64,000 nucleotides of DNA from CAJWOS01 sp964502005 (GCA_964502005.1 CAZCUX010000007.1:62001-126000), one strand, 5' to 3'. Positions 1 to 8,225 are shown, counted from the first letter of the stretch. The notes: generated by a model not told the origin, from the sequence alone. A program made the numbers and translations.

Positions 1-1017
1 AATCGGCGAACCAGAGTTGGTGCTGCCTGTGATGGTTGCGTCGATGCCAATCGAAGCGGAGCCACCGTAGTAGCAATCACCGTGCACGGTGCCAGCTGCC
101 AAGGAGAGGTCGTCGCCGGCCACCACTGCGGTGCCGCCGCTGCCGCGATGGTTGACCGAAAATCCGGTCATGCTGAGGTCATCGCCCGCCGCGACCGCGC
201 CTTCGACATCCACGCCGCCCGTGTAGTCGTCGAACACGAAAACGCTGAACGCGCTCGCGTCGCCGAGGTCGTAGGTGACGCAGTAGCCGCAGTCTTCGCT
301 GTCGTCCGTGTCGACATAGCCGTCGCCATCGTTGTCAACGCCGTCGTCGCAGTCTTCGGGGTCGTGCTCGCCTTCGCCTTCACCTTCTCCTTCACCTTCT
401 CCTTCGCCTTCACCTTCGCCTTCACCTTCACCTTCTCCTTCGCCTTCACCTTCGCCTTCGCCTTCACCTTCTCCTTCGCCTTCACCTTCACCTTCTCCTT
501 CGCCTTCACCTTCACCTTCACCTTCGCCTTCACCTTCGCCTTCACCTTCACCGCCATGACCATCATCGTCGTCGTCGTCGTCGTCGTCCTCGTCGTCGTC
601 GTGGTCATCGTCATCATCGTGGTCATCGTCGTCATCGTCGCCATCGTCGTCGTGATGGTCGTCGTCGTCATCGTCGTGGTCGTCGTGGTCGTCGTGGTCA
701 TCGTCGTCGTCGTCGCCGCCGCCCATATGGTCGTCGTCGTCGTCGTCGTCGTCGTGGTCGCCGTGGTCGTCTTTGTCGTCGTCCTTGCCGCCGTCTTCGC
801 TCTTGTCGTCGTCGCCCTTGTCGTCATCGTCCTTGTCGGGGCCGTGGTCATGGTCCGATGGGCCATCACCTGCAGATTGGTTTTGGCCATCTGCCAACGC
901 GGCGCGCGCGCGGGCGTCCAGATCGCCGTTTTCTTCTTCGGACACGCAGCCGGCCAAGGACAATCCGAGGATGCCAAAACGAAGGAGACTGAGAGTAGAA
1001 GATGTTGTTGCGGGCAT
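1..1017 (-). CDS. Asp/His- and Gly-Glu-rich lipoprotein with choice-of-anchor A domain (3' end outside window)
   Basis: The frame starts at an ATG at 1017 with AGGAG five bases upstream and stays open to base 1, so the C-terminus is missing. Residues 1-24 form a lipoprotein signal ending L-A-G-C, with Cys24 as the lipidation site. A tract rich in Asp and His follows (about residues 51-152), then 31 Gly-Glu dipeptides (about 156-217), then a DNDGDGYVD-type acidic motif. From about residue 243, a segment with FSVFVFDDYTGGVDVEG and GDDLSMTGFSV resembles choice-of-anchor A domains of secreted bacterial proteins. The acidic and His-rich part suggests metal or calcium binding on the cell surface, which is inference. 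A 980-base open frame on the opposite strand is only a mirror of this repetitive sequence. Confidence 0.85.
   Translation of the reverse strand, partial: MPATTSSTLSLLRFGILGLSLAGCVSEEENGDLDARARAALADGQNQSAGDGPSDHDHGPDKDDDDKGDDDKSEDGGKDDDKDDHGDHDDDDDDDDHMGGGDDDDDDHDDHDDHDDDDDDHHDDDGDDDDDDHDDDDDHDDDEDDDDDDDDDGHGGEGEGEGEGEGEGEGEGEGEGEGEGEGEGEGEGEGEGEGEGEGEGEGEGEGEGEGEGEGEGEHDPEDCDDGVDNDGDGYVDTDDSEDCGYCVTYDLGDASAFSVFVFDDYTGGVDVEGAVAAGDDLSMTGFSVNHRGSGGTAVVAGDDLSLAAGTVHGDCYYGGSASIGIDATITGSTNSGSPI
367..552 (-). repeat. Degenerate hexanucleotide tract coding 31 Gly-Glu units
   Basis: On the minus strand this is an uninterrupted run of GGN-GAA codon pairs. The GAA is constant while the Gly codon varies between GGC, GGT and GGA. 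Because the unit is six bases, gain or loss of units keeps the reading frame. The tract sits inside the lipoprotein gene as a linker between the Asp/His-rich part and the folded domain. Confidence 0.9.
562..870 (-). repeat. Trinucleotide-rich tract coding Asp/His-rich segment
   Basis: The minus strand is almost entirely GAC/GAT (Asp) and CAC/CAT (His) codons, with a few Glu, Lys and Gly codons. All three frames on both strands stay open here because of the low complexity, which generates long spurious frames. It encodes roughly residues 50-152 of the lipoprotein. Confidence 0.85.
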
Positions 1018-1191
1018 GAATGCTCCTGGGTGGTCAACGAACACGGATGGGGGGTGCCGTGAACTTCGGCTTCCTAAAATTCGCAAGGTGCGAAGGAGTG
1101 AAATTCAGTAGGCAGGGGATTTCGCTACTATTGCACTGAGGAATCGAGAGTCACAACCGATTTGTTGGACGCATCGCCGCTGGTTTCCAAT

Positions 1192-1205
1192 GTGCGTCGA
1201 CGCAC
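1192..1205. promoter_or_regulatory. 14-bp perfect palindrome, candidate operator
   Basis: GTGCGTCGACGCAC reads identically on both strands and lies about 175 bases upstream of the lipoprotein start, in a non-coding gap. A dimeric regulator could bind it. No factor is identifiable, so the role is inference. Confidence 0.35.
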
Positions 1206-1402
1206 CTGTCGGCACCTTCTCTTTCGAGTGGACGGCGATGTGTGTAAAACGTTGATGCAGTCGCGATGATGGTGGAGGCAAACTTCGACGCGTTTCTGGC
1301 GGAGTGTCACGAATGTCGCGAAAAAATCCCCTCAATGTAGGGCGCGTTTCGCGAAAATGTGACAAGCGAACGGCAAGCCATGGCGCAAAGCAACGGGCGC
1401 CG

Positions 1403-1431
1403 CCGTGGAACGAGATCCCTTGTTTCCACGG
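1403..1431. promoter_or_regulatory. 8-bp perfect inverted repeat
   Basis: CCGTGGAA at 1403-1410 pairs with TTCCACGG at 1424-1431 across a 13-base loop. There is no T-run, so it is not a typical intrinsic terminator. It could end the trmO transcript weakly or be a protein-binding site. Confidence 0.3.
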
Positions 1432-1647
1432 TGGGGCGAGAAAGCACGAAGAAGCGTCTGGTATCGGCCTTTGTCGGCCACAACCGCGCTCTGCCCGCCG
1501 CGCGTTGCACGGTGATTGGCAACCGCAGAAGTCTGTCGGGATTCGCCGCGCGGTCGCGCGAGTGGGCCATCTGCTATTTGCGAAAACGGGCACAGGGACG
1601 CACAGGACATTATGTGCGTGGTCTATGGGCCGGGCGGTGGCCGCTTA

Positions 1648-2292
1648 TCATTCCTCCTGCCGGGAGGAGTGCTTTGCTTCGGCGACGCGAATGGGCGCGC
1701 CACCGGATTCCGCGACCCATCCAGACGCAGCGTCGGGGAACGCATCGGCATAAGGTACATACGGCTTTACATCCAAAACTGGCGTGCCGTCGATGATATC
1801 GAGTCCCGCTACATGAAGCGTCGTGCCTTCGATGCCCAGCAAGCGCACGGCGGACAAGCCAATCGGATTGGGGCGGTGGGGCGCGCGCGTCGCAAAGATG
1901 CCGCGACGGGGCCCTCCGCGCGGCGGCCGTACCAAGGGTGGCCAGCCAGGTCCATTCAAGTGCATCCACGTCAGGAGCCAGATGCGCTCGAATCCCAGCA
2001 AGTCGCGCAATGCGAGCGCAGGGACGATGTCGGGAAACAGCTCGACCCGGCCTTCGACAACGTCGGCCGCATCTCCCGGACGCCCCAAACAGGATTGCCG
2101 CGGAGTTCCGAAGCGCTCCGTAAACGGGGAGTGAACCCGACCAATCGGCGAGAGCTGGAGGGTGGTGGGAAATTCGACGGAGTGCCGATAGTCGCGCGCA
2201 GGAGACGAGCGACCCTCGGGTGGTAGCTCCACGTCGAGCTGGGTCGGGGGAGCGTCAGGCGGGTTGGCCAAGGGGCCTCCAGACCGGCGCAT
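1648..2292 (-). CDS. trmO: tRNA (adenine-N6)-methyltransferase TrmO (TsaA family)
   Basis: TrmO methylates the N6 of t6A37 in tRNAs using S-adenosylmethionine. The TsaA-fold signatures are clear: GIFATRAPHRPNPIGLS in the middle and DIIDGTPVLDVKPYVPYAD near the C-terminus. The conserved domain begins about 35 residues after the chosen ATG at 2292, and the extension is Pro/Arg-rich. A TTG at 2316 overlaps the fbp stop codon (TTGA) and would add eight residues. No clear ribosome site distinguishes the two. The gene follows fbp directly on the same strand, so the two are probably cotranscribed, although their functions are unrelated. Confidence 0.85.
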   Translation of the reverse strand: MRRSGGPLANPPDAPPTQLDVELPPEGRSSPARDYRHSVEFPTTLQLSPIGRVHSPFTERFGTPRQSCLGRPGDAADVVEGRVELFPDIVPALALRDLLGFERIWLLTWMHLNGPGWPPLVRPPRGGPRRGIFATRAPHRPNPIGLSAVRLLGIEGTTLHVAGLDIIDGTPVLDVKPYVPYADAFPDAASGWVAESGGAPIRVAEAKHSSRQEE

Positions 2293-2312
2293 CCGCGACC
2301 GGCGTCTGCGCG

Positions 2313-3353
2313 TCAATCGCGCGTTTCGGCGTCTTTTGCGCGAAGCAGAGAAGTGATTTCATCGACGGGCTGCTTGTTGCCGATAAAGAGCGGGGTTCGG
2401 TCGTGAAGCCCCTTCGCGCGAAGGTCGAGGATTCGCTCTCGGCCATTGGTTGCGCGCCCGCCGGCGGCCTCGGCCAAAAATGCCAGAGGAAAGGCCTCGT
2501 ACATCAGCCGAAGTTTGCCTTTGGGAGACGACTTCGTCGCAGGGTACAAGAAAATGCCGCCCTTGAGGAGATTTCGGTGGAAGTCGGCCACGAGCGAGCC
2601 AATATAGCGTTGGCGCCAGCTCGCGCCGGGGTCCTTTCGGTGGGCGACCCATTCCTGAATGGGGGCTTCCCACGAGGCCGTATAGCCTTCGTTTACACTA
2701 TAAAGGTCGGTGGTGGCCTCAAGTTTGATGTCGGGGTGGCTCAAAAAGAACTCGCCGACGCTTGGGTCGAGCGTGAAGCCGTGGACGCCATCGCCCGTAG
2801 ACAGCACCATGACCGTTCCCGACCCATAAATCACATACCCTGCGGCAACGATGTCGTGTCCGCGCTGGAGGATGTCCTCCGCGGAGGCGCGGGAGCCCTC
2901 GGGTGTTTTTCGTCGCCATACGCAGAAAATCGTGCCAATGGTCGCGTTGACATCGATGTTGGACGAGCCATCGAGGGGGTCCATCGCGAATACGTAGCGA
3001 CCGCTATGGAAGCGCTCCGGCGTGAAGTAAGGCTCTTCGTCTTCTTCGCTGAGCACCGCGGCGACGCATCCGGCATGTTCGAGCGCACGTTTGAATGTGT
3101 TGTTGGCGTATTCGTCGAGTTTTTGAACGAACTCGCCCTGTACGTTGACCTCGCCGGTTTGTCCCAACATTCCGGCCAAACCGGCCCGGTTGACGCGCGC
3201 GCTGACCAAGCGGCTGGCGAGGGAGACTTGGCGCAGCAAGGTCGAGAACTTGCCGGTTGCCTCGGGATGCGACTGGGTGGTCTCGTAGATGAACCGGTCG
3301 AGGGTGATGCCTTCTTCAAACTGCGTGCGCATCTGGTCATCCTGTTCAAGCAT
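2313..3353 (-). CDS. fbp: Class I fructose-1,6-bisphosphatase
   Basis: This gluconeogenic enzyme hydrolyses fructose 1,6-bisphosphate to fructose 6-phosphate in the cytosol. The metal-binding and substrate motif DPLDGSSNIDVN is intact, and acidic residues (VLSEEDEEPY) occur in the usual upstream position. At 346 aa it is close to the usual 330-340. Segments such as GGIFLYPATKSSPKGKLRLMYEA match the family's substrate-binding region. The ATG at 3353 opens with MLEQDDQMRTQFEEGITLDRF, typical of the family N-terminus. It is first of a two-gene unit with trmO, downstream of the thioesterase gene. Confidence 0.95.
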   Translation of the reverse strand: MLEQDDQMRTQFEEGITLDRFIYETTQSHPEATGKFSTLLRQVSLASRLVSARVNRAGLAGMLGQTGEVNVQGEFVQKLDEYANNTFKRALEHAGCVAAVLSEEDEEPYFTPERFHSGRYVFAMDPLDGSSNIDVNATIGTIFCVWRRKTPEGSRASAEDILQRGHDIVAAGYVIYGSGTVMVLSTGDGVHGFTLDPSVGEFFLSHPDIKLEATTDLYSVNEGYTASWEAPIQEWVAHRKDPGASWRQRYIGSLVADFHRNLLKGGIFLYPATKSSPKGKLRLMYEAFPLAFLAEAAGGRATNGRERILDLRAKGLHDRTPLFIGNKQPVDEITSLLRAKDAETRD

Positions 3354-3506
3354 GGACTTCCATCGGTGGCGGCACCCGCAGCCGGACGGTGTCCGAACCC
3401 CGCCACGGTATCACGGGCGGTCGCCCGCTGCCTTCGGGACCGTTGCCGTGGCGCCGAAGGGCGGCGATGGGTGGGCCTGCGATGGTGTTTTTCGTCGACG
3501 ACGGGG

Positions 3507-3998
3507 TCAGGGTCGAATGTCGTTTCCTTCTGTGGACTCCCGCACAAAGGGCTGCACGCGCGCACGAAACGCATCGCTCCACGGAACCGGTGCATGGGTT
3601 TGCGCGTCAATCTTTACGAGGGTTCGGCTCCCTTTCGCGAAAGGGCGGTCCTCATCCATCGGTAGGATGACAAAGCCGACGTCGAGGCTTGTGTGGCCAA
3701 GCCGCGCAATCCAGACGCGACATCGAATGCGACCGGTGCCTTTGACGGCGCGCTCGTAGGAAATGCTTTGGGCGCGGACCAAGTGGTGTTGGTCGTCGTC
3801 GTGCTCGTCGTCTGCGATGGTGGTCCAACCGAGGCGCTGCCAGAATGCACCAATGGTGCGTTCCATGACCAGAAGGTAGCGCGCGTTGTGCAGAATACGA
3901 AATGCGTCGAGGTCGTCAAAGTAGACGCCGTGGGTTTCTTCGTGAAATCTCACCCAATCCTCCGGCCACTGTCGGGGCAACGTCGTGCGCCCGGCCAT
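3507..3998 (-). CDS. Hotdog-fold acyl-CoA thioesterase
   Basis: The 163-aa product resembles the 4-hydroxybenzoyl-CoA/YbgC thioesterase family, which hydrolyses acyl-CoA thioesters. The typical start of the hotdog domain is visible: HGVYFDDLDAFRILHNARYL, with the Asp-containing turn that usually holds the catalytic Asp and the following His/Asn region. The ATG at 3998 was chosen because it sits just before the conserved domain. The open frame extends upstream to 4145, but that part looks unlike the family and would overlap the neighbouring protease gene. The substrate cannot be inferred from the sequence. Confidence 0.75.
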   Translation of the reverse strand: MAGRTTLPRQWPEDWVRFHEETHGVYFDDLDAFRILHNARYLLVMERTIGAFWQRLGWTTIADDEHDDDQHHLVRAQSISYERAVKGTGRIRCRVWIARLGHTSLDVGFVILPMDEDRPFAKGSRTLVKIDAQTHAPVPWSDAFRARVQPFVRESTEGNDIRP

Positions 3999-4093
3999 CG
4001 TTCCGAGGTCCACAACGGCGGTGGCGCCGTTGTGCAACCATGGTGCATTGGTGCAAAAAACGGTGCAGGGTGCACTCGGGGAGCATCGCGTGC

Positions 4094-6529
4094 TTACGCG
4101 CGACGCCGCACGAGAAATCCGAGGCCGAGCAGTCCAACCAGCCAAGCGAACCGGGGCGTCGGGCTCGCGCTACAGGCGCACCCGCTGACCTTTCCGTCTT
4201 CGGTTCCGCCCGCGAGGTCGGCTTCGGGTGCGGCAGAGTCCGTGTTGCCGTCTTCATCGGTGGTGTCGGTGTCATCGGTGTCTTCGATGGGCGTCCCCGA
4301 GTCATCGGGGGGGACGTCGCCTGTGTCGGGGTCGGGCGTTTCTTCGTCGGGGGCGTACCAATCGCCCGTTCTAACCGCGAAAATCGAGATGTCGTCGATG
4401 TTCCAGCCGCAATACCGCGCGGAACGGTCGGTGGAACCCATTCCCCAGCGAATGCGCACGTCGGGTTGGTTGTCTGCGAGCGCGGAGAGGTCGACCTCCA
4501 TCGGCACCCACGCGCGGTCGGTGATTTCCATTGAGTTGGACCACACGATGGTCCAGGTGGAGCCGCCATCGGTGCTGACTTCGATGTCTGCCGAATCGTA
4601 GGCGGGTTCTTCGACGCCAAGCCACCGCTGAAAGGACAATGTCACGCCCGCGGTACCACGCAAGTCGAGGGACGGCATCGTGAGATACTGCGCCCGCATG
4701 TTGTTGTCGTAGTCGCCGGAAAGGTTGTATCCGTAGACATTTGCCCCTGTGGCGCCGGAGCGAGGGTCGGCGCTGCCGTACTCTCCGCCGTTGCCTTGGG
4801 GCGCTCCGAACGCCCAGTCTCCATCCGTGCTCCAGCCGGGGTTGCTGTCGAGGGTCCAGGTGTGCCACTCTTCGCGCGTGCCGACGAGGAGTGCGATGGG
4901 GAGCGTGGAGGCGGGGCGTCCGTCGTCGGCGGTGACGGTGAGCGTGGCGTCGTAATGGCCGGGTGCGAGGGCGTTTGCGGCGCTCGTCAGGCTCGTCGAA
5001 AAGGTAGCGGTGCCACTTGCGCTGACGCCAACCGTTGCGTCGCTCACGGCGATGAAGCTGGCATCGACGGACGTGGTCACCGTGCGGGAGGTGGCGTCGC
5101 GGTTGGTGAGGGTCCACGTTTGGGACGATGCCACAAAAGGTCCTCCCTCGGGGCCTTCAGCGGACCAACCATCGGTGGGGGTCACATGGACGCCAACAAG
5201 CGAAGGCGCGAGGGTGTCGACGGTAGACGGCGAAAGATTGAGCGGGTCGAGCCAATCTTTGAGGCGCCCGGAGGCGGAGCCGCTTGCGTTCCATGCGGTC
5301 GCGAGGCGGCCGTACCAATCGGACTCGTTGTTGCCACAGGCTGCGTTTCCACCGGTCAGCACGGCGACTACACGATGGTTGGGGTCGAACAAGGGACTCC
5401 CCGAAGAGCCGCCTTCGGTGGTGCCGAGGTCCCAGTCGGTGATGCGGATGTGGGTGCCGCTGCTGCTGGTGCGCGTGGAGTAGGCGTCGGTGATGCTTGT
5501 GGGGTCGTCCTCAAAGCTGATGGCCTTTTCGGCGGTGTCGGGATGGTGAATGGTGACCGCGCTTGTGGGAGCGGTGCCTTCGTTGCTCCAACCTGCCCAC
5601 GCGACCTCGAAGGAGGGGTCGGGGGCGTCGTCCAGCTCAATGAGCGCCCAGTCGGCGTTTCGGGTGCTCATGCGGAAGGTAGAGCCCGATTGCCAGTCAT
5701 CGAGGCTGCCGCCAGAGAGGTCGCCGCAGCGGGCGCTTTCGTAGTTCCAATAGACCGTGACGTTTTGGTCGTTGGAGGACGACAAGCCGCAGTGGTTGGC
5801 GGTCGCGAAATAGGGGGTTTGGTCTTCGGCGCTGTTGTTGATGAGAAAGCCCGTACACCAAAACTCGCCGCTCACTGCGTAGACGCCCACAGCGGCAATT
5901 TCGGCTTCCCAACCCGCAGACTCGGGGCACACGACGTCGATGTTGCACGAACCTTGGGGCGGCGGAGGCAGTTCGCCAAATGGCAGCACACCCACTTGGA
6001 TGCTGTCGACGGTGAGAACGGGGAGCGGAGCTTGTTTGGGAAGTACGATGGTGACGAGCAACTCGTCAGTACGCACGATGGGCGACTGGAAGGTGCCGTT
6101 GCGGGCGTCCTGGGGGAGAACGGGACGGACGCGGCCATCTCGGCCGTCGATGTCGTCGAGCCAAATCTGCGCACCGTCGGGCAGCATGATGTGCGAAAAG
6201 TGAAGTCCAATGCTCGCGGCAGTGGGGGCCAGCACGCGAATTTGCCCGACTTGACGACCATCGCCGAGGTTGAACCATCGCGCTGCTTGCGCGAGGTCTT
6301 CGTTGACTGGGCGGGACACCGCATACCGAACCGGCCCTTGGTGTCCAACATTGCCCTCTTGGTTGACGACGCCACCGTCCTTCTTGCGGTCACCAGCCTC
6401 CACTTCGAGTACGGGTAGGTCGCGGGACGGCGTTGGGCGCGACGCGACGACTTCCCCCCGAAGGTCGGCCGGCATTGCATGGCCGATAGGGGGGAGGGCG
6501 AGGACGAGGAGGACTGAGGCCAACGGCAT
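4094..6529 (-). CDS. Lysyl-endopeptidase-like serine protease with MYXO-CTERM tail
   Basis: The 811-aa secreted protein has a signal peptide (1-18) and a propeptide. A protease domain starting near GSCNIDVVCPES (about 193) follows Achromobacter protease I (Lys-C) closely. The triad is His246 (TANHCG), Asp293 (NADWALIEL) and Ser376 (GGSSGSPLF). Further Lys-C-like landmarks are VYWNYESARCG and TIHHPDTAEKAIS. An Ig-like segment and a lectin/MAM-like jelly-roll follow, then a Thr/Asp-rich stalk. The end is a GCACS motif, a hydrophobic helix and RRRA, a typical Myxococcota surface-sorting tail. The start at 6529 gives a proper signal peptide. The open frame continues upstream, but that part has no coding character. 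Lysine specificity is inferred from homology only. Confidence 0.88.
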   Translation of the reverse strand: MPLASVLLVLALPPIGHAMPADLRGEVVASRPTPSRDLPVLEVEAGDRKKDGGVVNQEGNVGHQGPVRYAVSRPVNEDLAQAARWFNLGDGRQVGQIRVLAPTAASIGLHFSHIMLPDGAQIWLDDIDGRDGRVRPVLPQDARNGTFQSPIVRTDELLVTIVLPKQAPLPVLTVDSIQVGVLPFGELPPPPQGSCNIDVVCPESAGWEAEIAAVGVYAVSGEFWCTGFLINNSAEDQTPYFATANHCGLSSSNDQNVTVYWNYESARCGDLSGGSLDDWQSGSTFRMSTRNADWALIELDDAPDPSFEVAWAGWSNEGTAPTSAVTIHHPDTAEKAISFEDDPTSITDAYSTRTSSSGTHIRITDWDLGTTEGGSSGSPLFDPNHRVVAVLTGGNAACGNNESDWYGRLATAWNASGSASGRLKDWLDPLNLSPSTVDTLAPSLVGVHVTPTDGWSAEGPEGGPFVASSQTWTLTNRDATSRTVTTSVDASFIAVSDATVGVSASGTATFSTSLTSAANALAPGHYDATLTVTADDGRPASTLPIALLVGTREEWHTWTLDSNPGWSTDGDWAFGAPQGNGGEYGSADPRSGATGANVYGYNLSGDYDNNMRAQYLTMPSLDLRGTAGVTLSFQRWLGVEEPAYDSADIEVSTDGGSTWTIVWSNSMEITDRAWVPMEVDLSALADNQPDVRIRWGMGSTDRSARYCGWNIDDISIFAVRTGDWYAPDEETPDPDTGDVPPDDSGTPIEDTDDTDTTDEDGNTDSAAPEADLAGGTEDGKVSGCACSASPTPRFAWLVGLLGLGFLVRRRA

Positions 6530-7364
6530 TGTTGCGCTCCGAAAGGGCGGGTCACGGAGAAGGGTGACCTGCCAGGGGCGTCTTTGCCAGTCACATTGTG
6601 TCCAAAATCCGACAAGGATGGGGGATTTGTTCCCTCGTGTAGGACCCCGCGCGTGTGATGGGGTGGAATCGGGGCAAACTCTGGGTTTCCTTGGATGCGA
6701 CGGTACTCCCACGCGTCGGGAGCTAGGCATATGAATGCTTATCGCGGGACCCTTGCCTTGGGGGCGTTTGTGCTTACTGTCGCTTGGTTTGTTTCTTCGA
6801 CGTCCAATATAGGGTGGGACGCGCACGACCCAGCGGTCGCGCGTTGCCGCGCGGCGTTTCCGGTCGAAGGCAGCGGGTCCTGCCCAGAGTTCGGAGACCG
6901 TCGCGAAGTGCGTTGTGATTCCCGTGCTTCTCCGCTTGACCGACTCCGCGAAATATTTGGGCCTACCGTGGATGCGCGTATGTTGACCACGTTGATTTCC
7001 CAGGCAGCCGCCCCGGTGTGTTGCGGCACATCTCGGGCTCGAAGCCGGTCTTCGCGGGTATTCGGCGACGTTGCGCGGCACAGTGTCGGGGATAGACGTC
7101 GACACACGCATCGAGACCGACTGCCCGTTCCCGCCATCGTCGCGCGAGAGGGCCGTTCGCTTTGAGACGGTGTCGGGCGCGGTCATCGATGCTTCGATTG
7201 GGTTTACCGCGTACCATACCTGTCCGTAACCGAGTTGGCAACTATACGCTGGTGTGCGTGGTATCCCCTGATGCAGCTCATTTGGTGGCCTTTGTTGCGC
7301 GTTCAAGGCATCGGAACACGCTTATATAGTAGGGTCTGCAAAAACGAGGGGATGATTGTTTGGG
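6530..7364. other. 835-base gap with at most one doubtful small gene
   Basis: It lies between the protease start (6529) and the end of the head-GIN lipoprotein gene (7365), both on minus. The base composition is less GC-rich than its neighbours, especially 7200-7345. Apart from the doubtful frame at 6731-7165 I see no gene, tRNA or clear terminator. The protease promoter should lie within the first 150 bases. Confidence 0.5.
6731..7165 (+). CDS. Doubtful small protein with N-terminal hydrophobic segment
   Basis: The frame starts at ATG 6731, eleven bases after a GGGAG. It encodes 144 aa beginning with a hydrophobic stretch (GTLALGAFVLTVAWFV) that could be a signal peptide or membrane anchor. 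The rest is Arg-rich with weak codon bias, which argues against a conserved gene. I do not recognise any family. It is the only frame in this gap with any protein-like start, so it is recorded with low confidence. Confidence 0.25.
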   Translation: MNAYRGTLALGAFVLTVAWFVSSTSNIGWDAHDPAVARCRAAFPVEGSGSCPEFGDRREVRCDSRASPLDRLREIFGPTVDARMLTTLISQAAAPVCCGTSRARSRSSRVFGDVARHSVGDRRRHTHRDRLPVPAIVAREGRSL

Positions 7365-8225
7365 TTAGTGGATGCGGATGTCGCCAGATCCGGTCGAGCG
7401 ACGGTCGACGTCTTTCGGGTGACCATAGACGTGAATGTCGCCGGAGCCGGTGGAGTGGGCGGAGACGCGGTCGGTGGCGGTCGCGTTGATGTCGCCGGAG
7501 CCGGTGCTGCGCAGGTTCGCGGCCTCGGCCTTCAAGTCGCGTGCGTACACGTCGCCCGAGCCGGTTGTGTCGACTGCGAGGTCGTCGGCGGTGCCTTTGA
7601 TGGTGACGTCGCCAGACCCTGTCGTGTAGATTTCGACGCGGTTGTGGTCGGCTTGCTTTACCGAGATGTTGCCTGAGCCCGTGGACCGAAGGGTCAGGTG
7701 GTCGGAAGGCGCGATGTCGGCGAAGGAGTCTTCACCGTCGAGCAGGTCAGCGGGGTCTTCGTCGCCCGAGAGGAGGCTGTCGTCGGGCACTTCGTTCGCA
7801 GCTTGGGGGTGGATCTGAATGTCGCCGGAGCCTGTGGTCTCTGCGGTGGCGAGCGCGACAACGGCGCTGTTGACAGTGATGTCGGCCGACCCCGTGCTGC
7901 GCAGCCGCCGAATTCCAAGGTTGCCGGTGGTGACCTGGCAGGTGGTGCGGGGCATGCCTTGCACGCCTTTGAGAAAAGCGACCACAAGTTCGCCGTCTTG
8001 GACTTCGGTTTCCACCAAGTCAATCAAGTTGTCGTCGCAAGTGACCGTGAGGGCGTCGATGGGGCCGCCCGCTTGCACGCGCACGTCGATACTGTCGACG
8101 GCGAGGATGGCGTCAAACGAAGCAACTTGGCGGGACTCGGTGGCGGCGACTCCGCTTCCGGCCTCGACGCACGCCGCTTGACCAAGGACCAAGGGGAACA
8201 GGGAAATACAAAGGGGGCGGGTCAT
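7365..8225 (-). CDS. Lipoprotein with head-GIN (DUF2807) Thr/Ser-Gly-Ser-Gly-Asp repeats
   Basis: The 286-aa product begins MTRPLCISLFPLVLGQAAC, a lipoprotein signal with Cys19, and has GGAG upstream of the ATG at 8225. The body contains at least eight copies of an (S/T)TGSGD-like unit spaced roughly 18-40 residues apart, the hallmark of DUF2807 putative adhesin domains, which fold as right-handed beta-helices. An acidic insert (about residues 150-180) interrupts the repeats. DUF2807 proteins are surface proteins of unknown function. The gene is preceded by its own promoter region and is not clearly in an operon. Confidence 0.85.
   Translation of the reverse strand: MTRPLCISLFPLVLGQAACVEAGSGVAATESRQVASFDAILAVDSIDVRVQAGGPIDALTVTCDDNLIDLVETEVQDGELVVAFLKGVQGMPRTTCQVTTGNLGIRRLRSTGSADITVNSAVVALATAETTGSGDIQIHPQAANEVPDDSLLSGDEDPADLLDGEDSFADIAPSDHLTLRSTGSGNISVKQADHNRVEIYTTGSGDVTIKGTADDLAVDTTGSGDVYARDLKAEAANLRSTGSGDINATATDRVSAHSTGSGDIHVYGHPKDVDRRSTGSGDIRIH

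Larger units (their letters stand above)
1018..1647. other. 630-base gap without a supported gene
   Basis: It separates the lipoprotein start (1017, minus) from the trmO stop (1648, minus). Several short open frames exist on both strands, but none has protein-like composition, a ribosome site or a recognisable family. It should contain the lipoprotein promoter and the end of the fbp-trmO transcript. Two inverted repeats within it are listed separately. Confidence 0.6.

Noticed and set aside
82..1062. Long open frame on the plus strand rich in Phe, Val and Ala
   Set aside because: It is the exact codon mirror of the lipoprotein gene and is open only because of the Asp/His and Gly-Glu repeats. 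It has no ribosome site and an implausible composition.
1304..1796. Overlapping open frames on both strands in the gap after the lipoprotein gene
   Set aside because: The composition is Arg/Pro/Ala-rich shadow-like, no ribosome site precedes them, no family is recognisable, and the right part overlaps trmO.
4796..6418. 540-residue open frame on the plus strand inside the protease gene
   Set aside because: The minus strand carries a well-recognised protease with an intact triad; the opposite frame is an antisense artefact of high GC.
6530..7306. Upstream extension of the protease frame by 259 codons
   Set aside because: The extension lacks protein-like bias and would bury the clear signal peptide starting at 6529.
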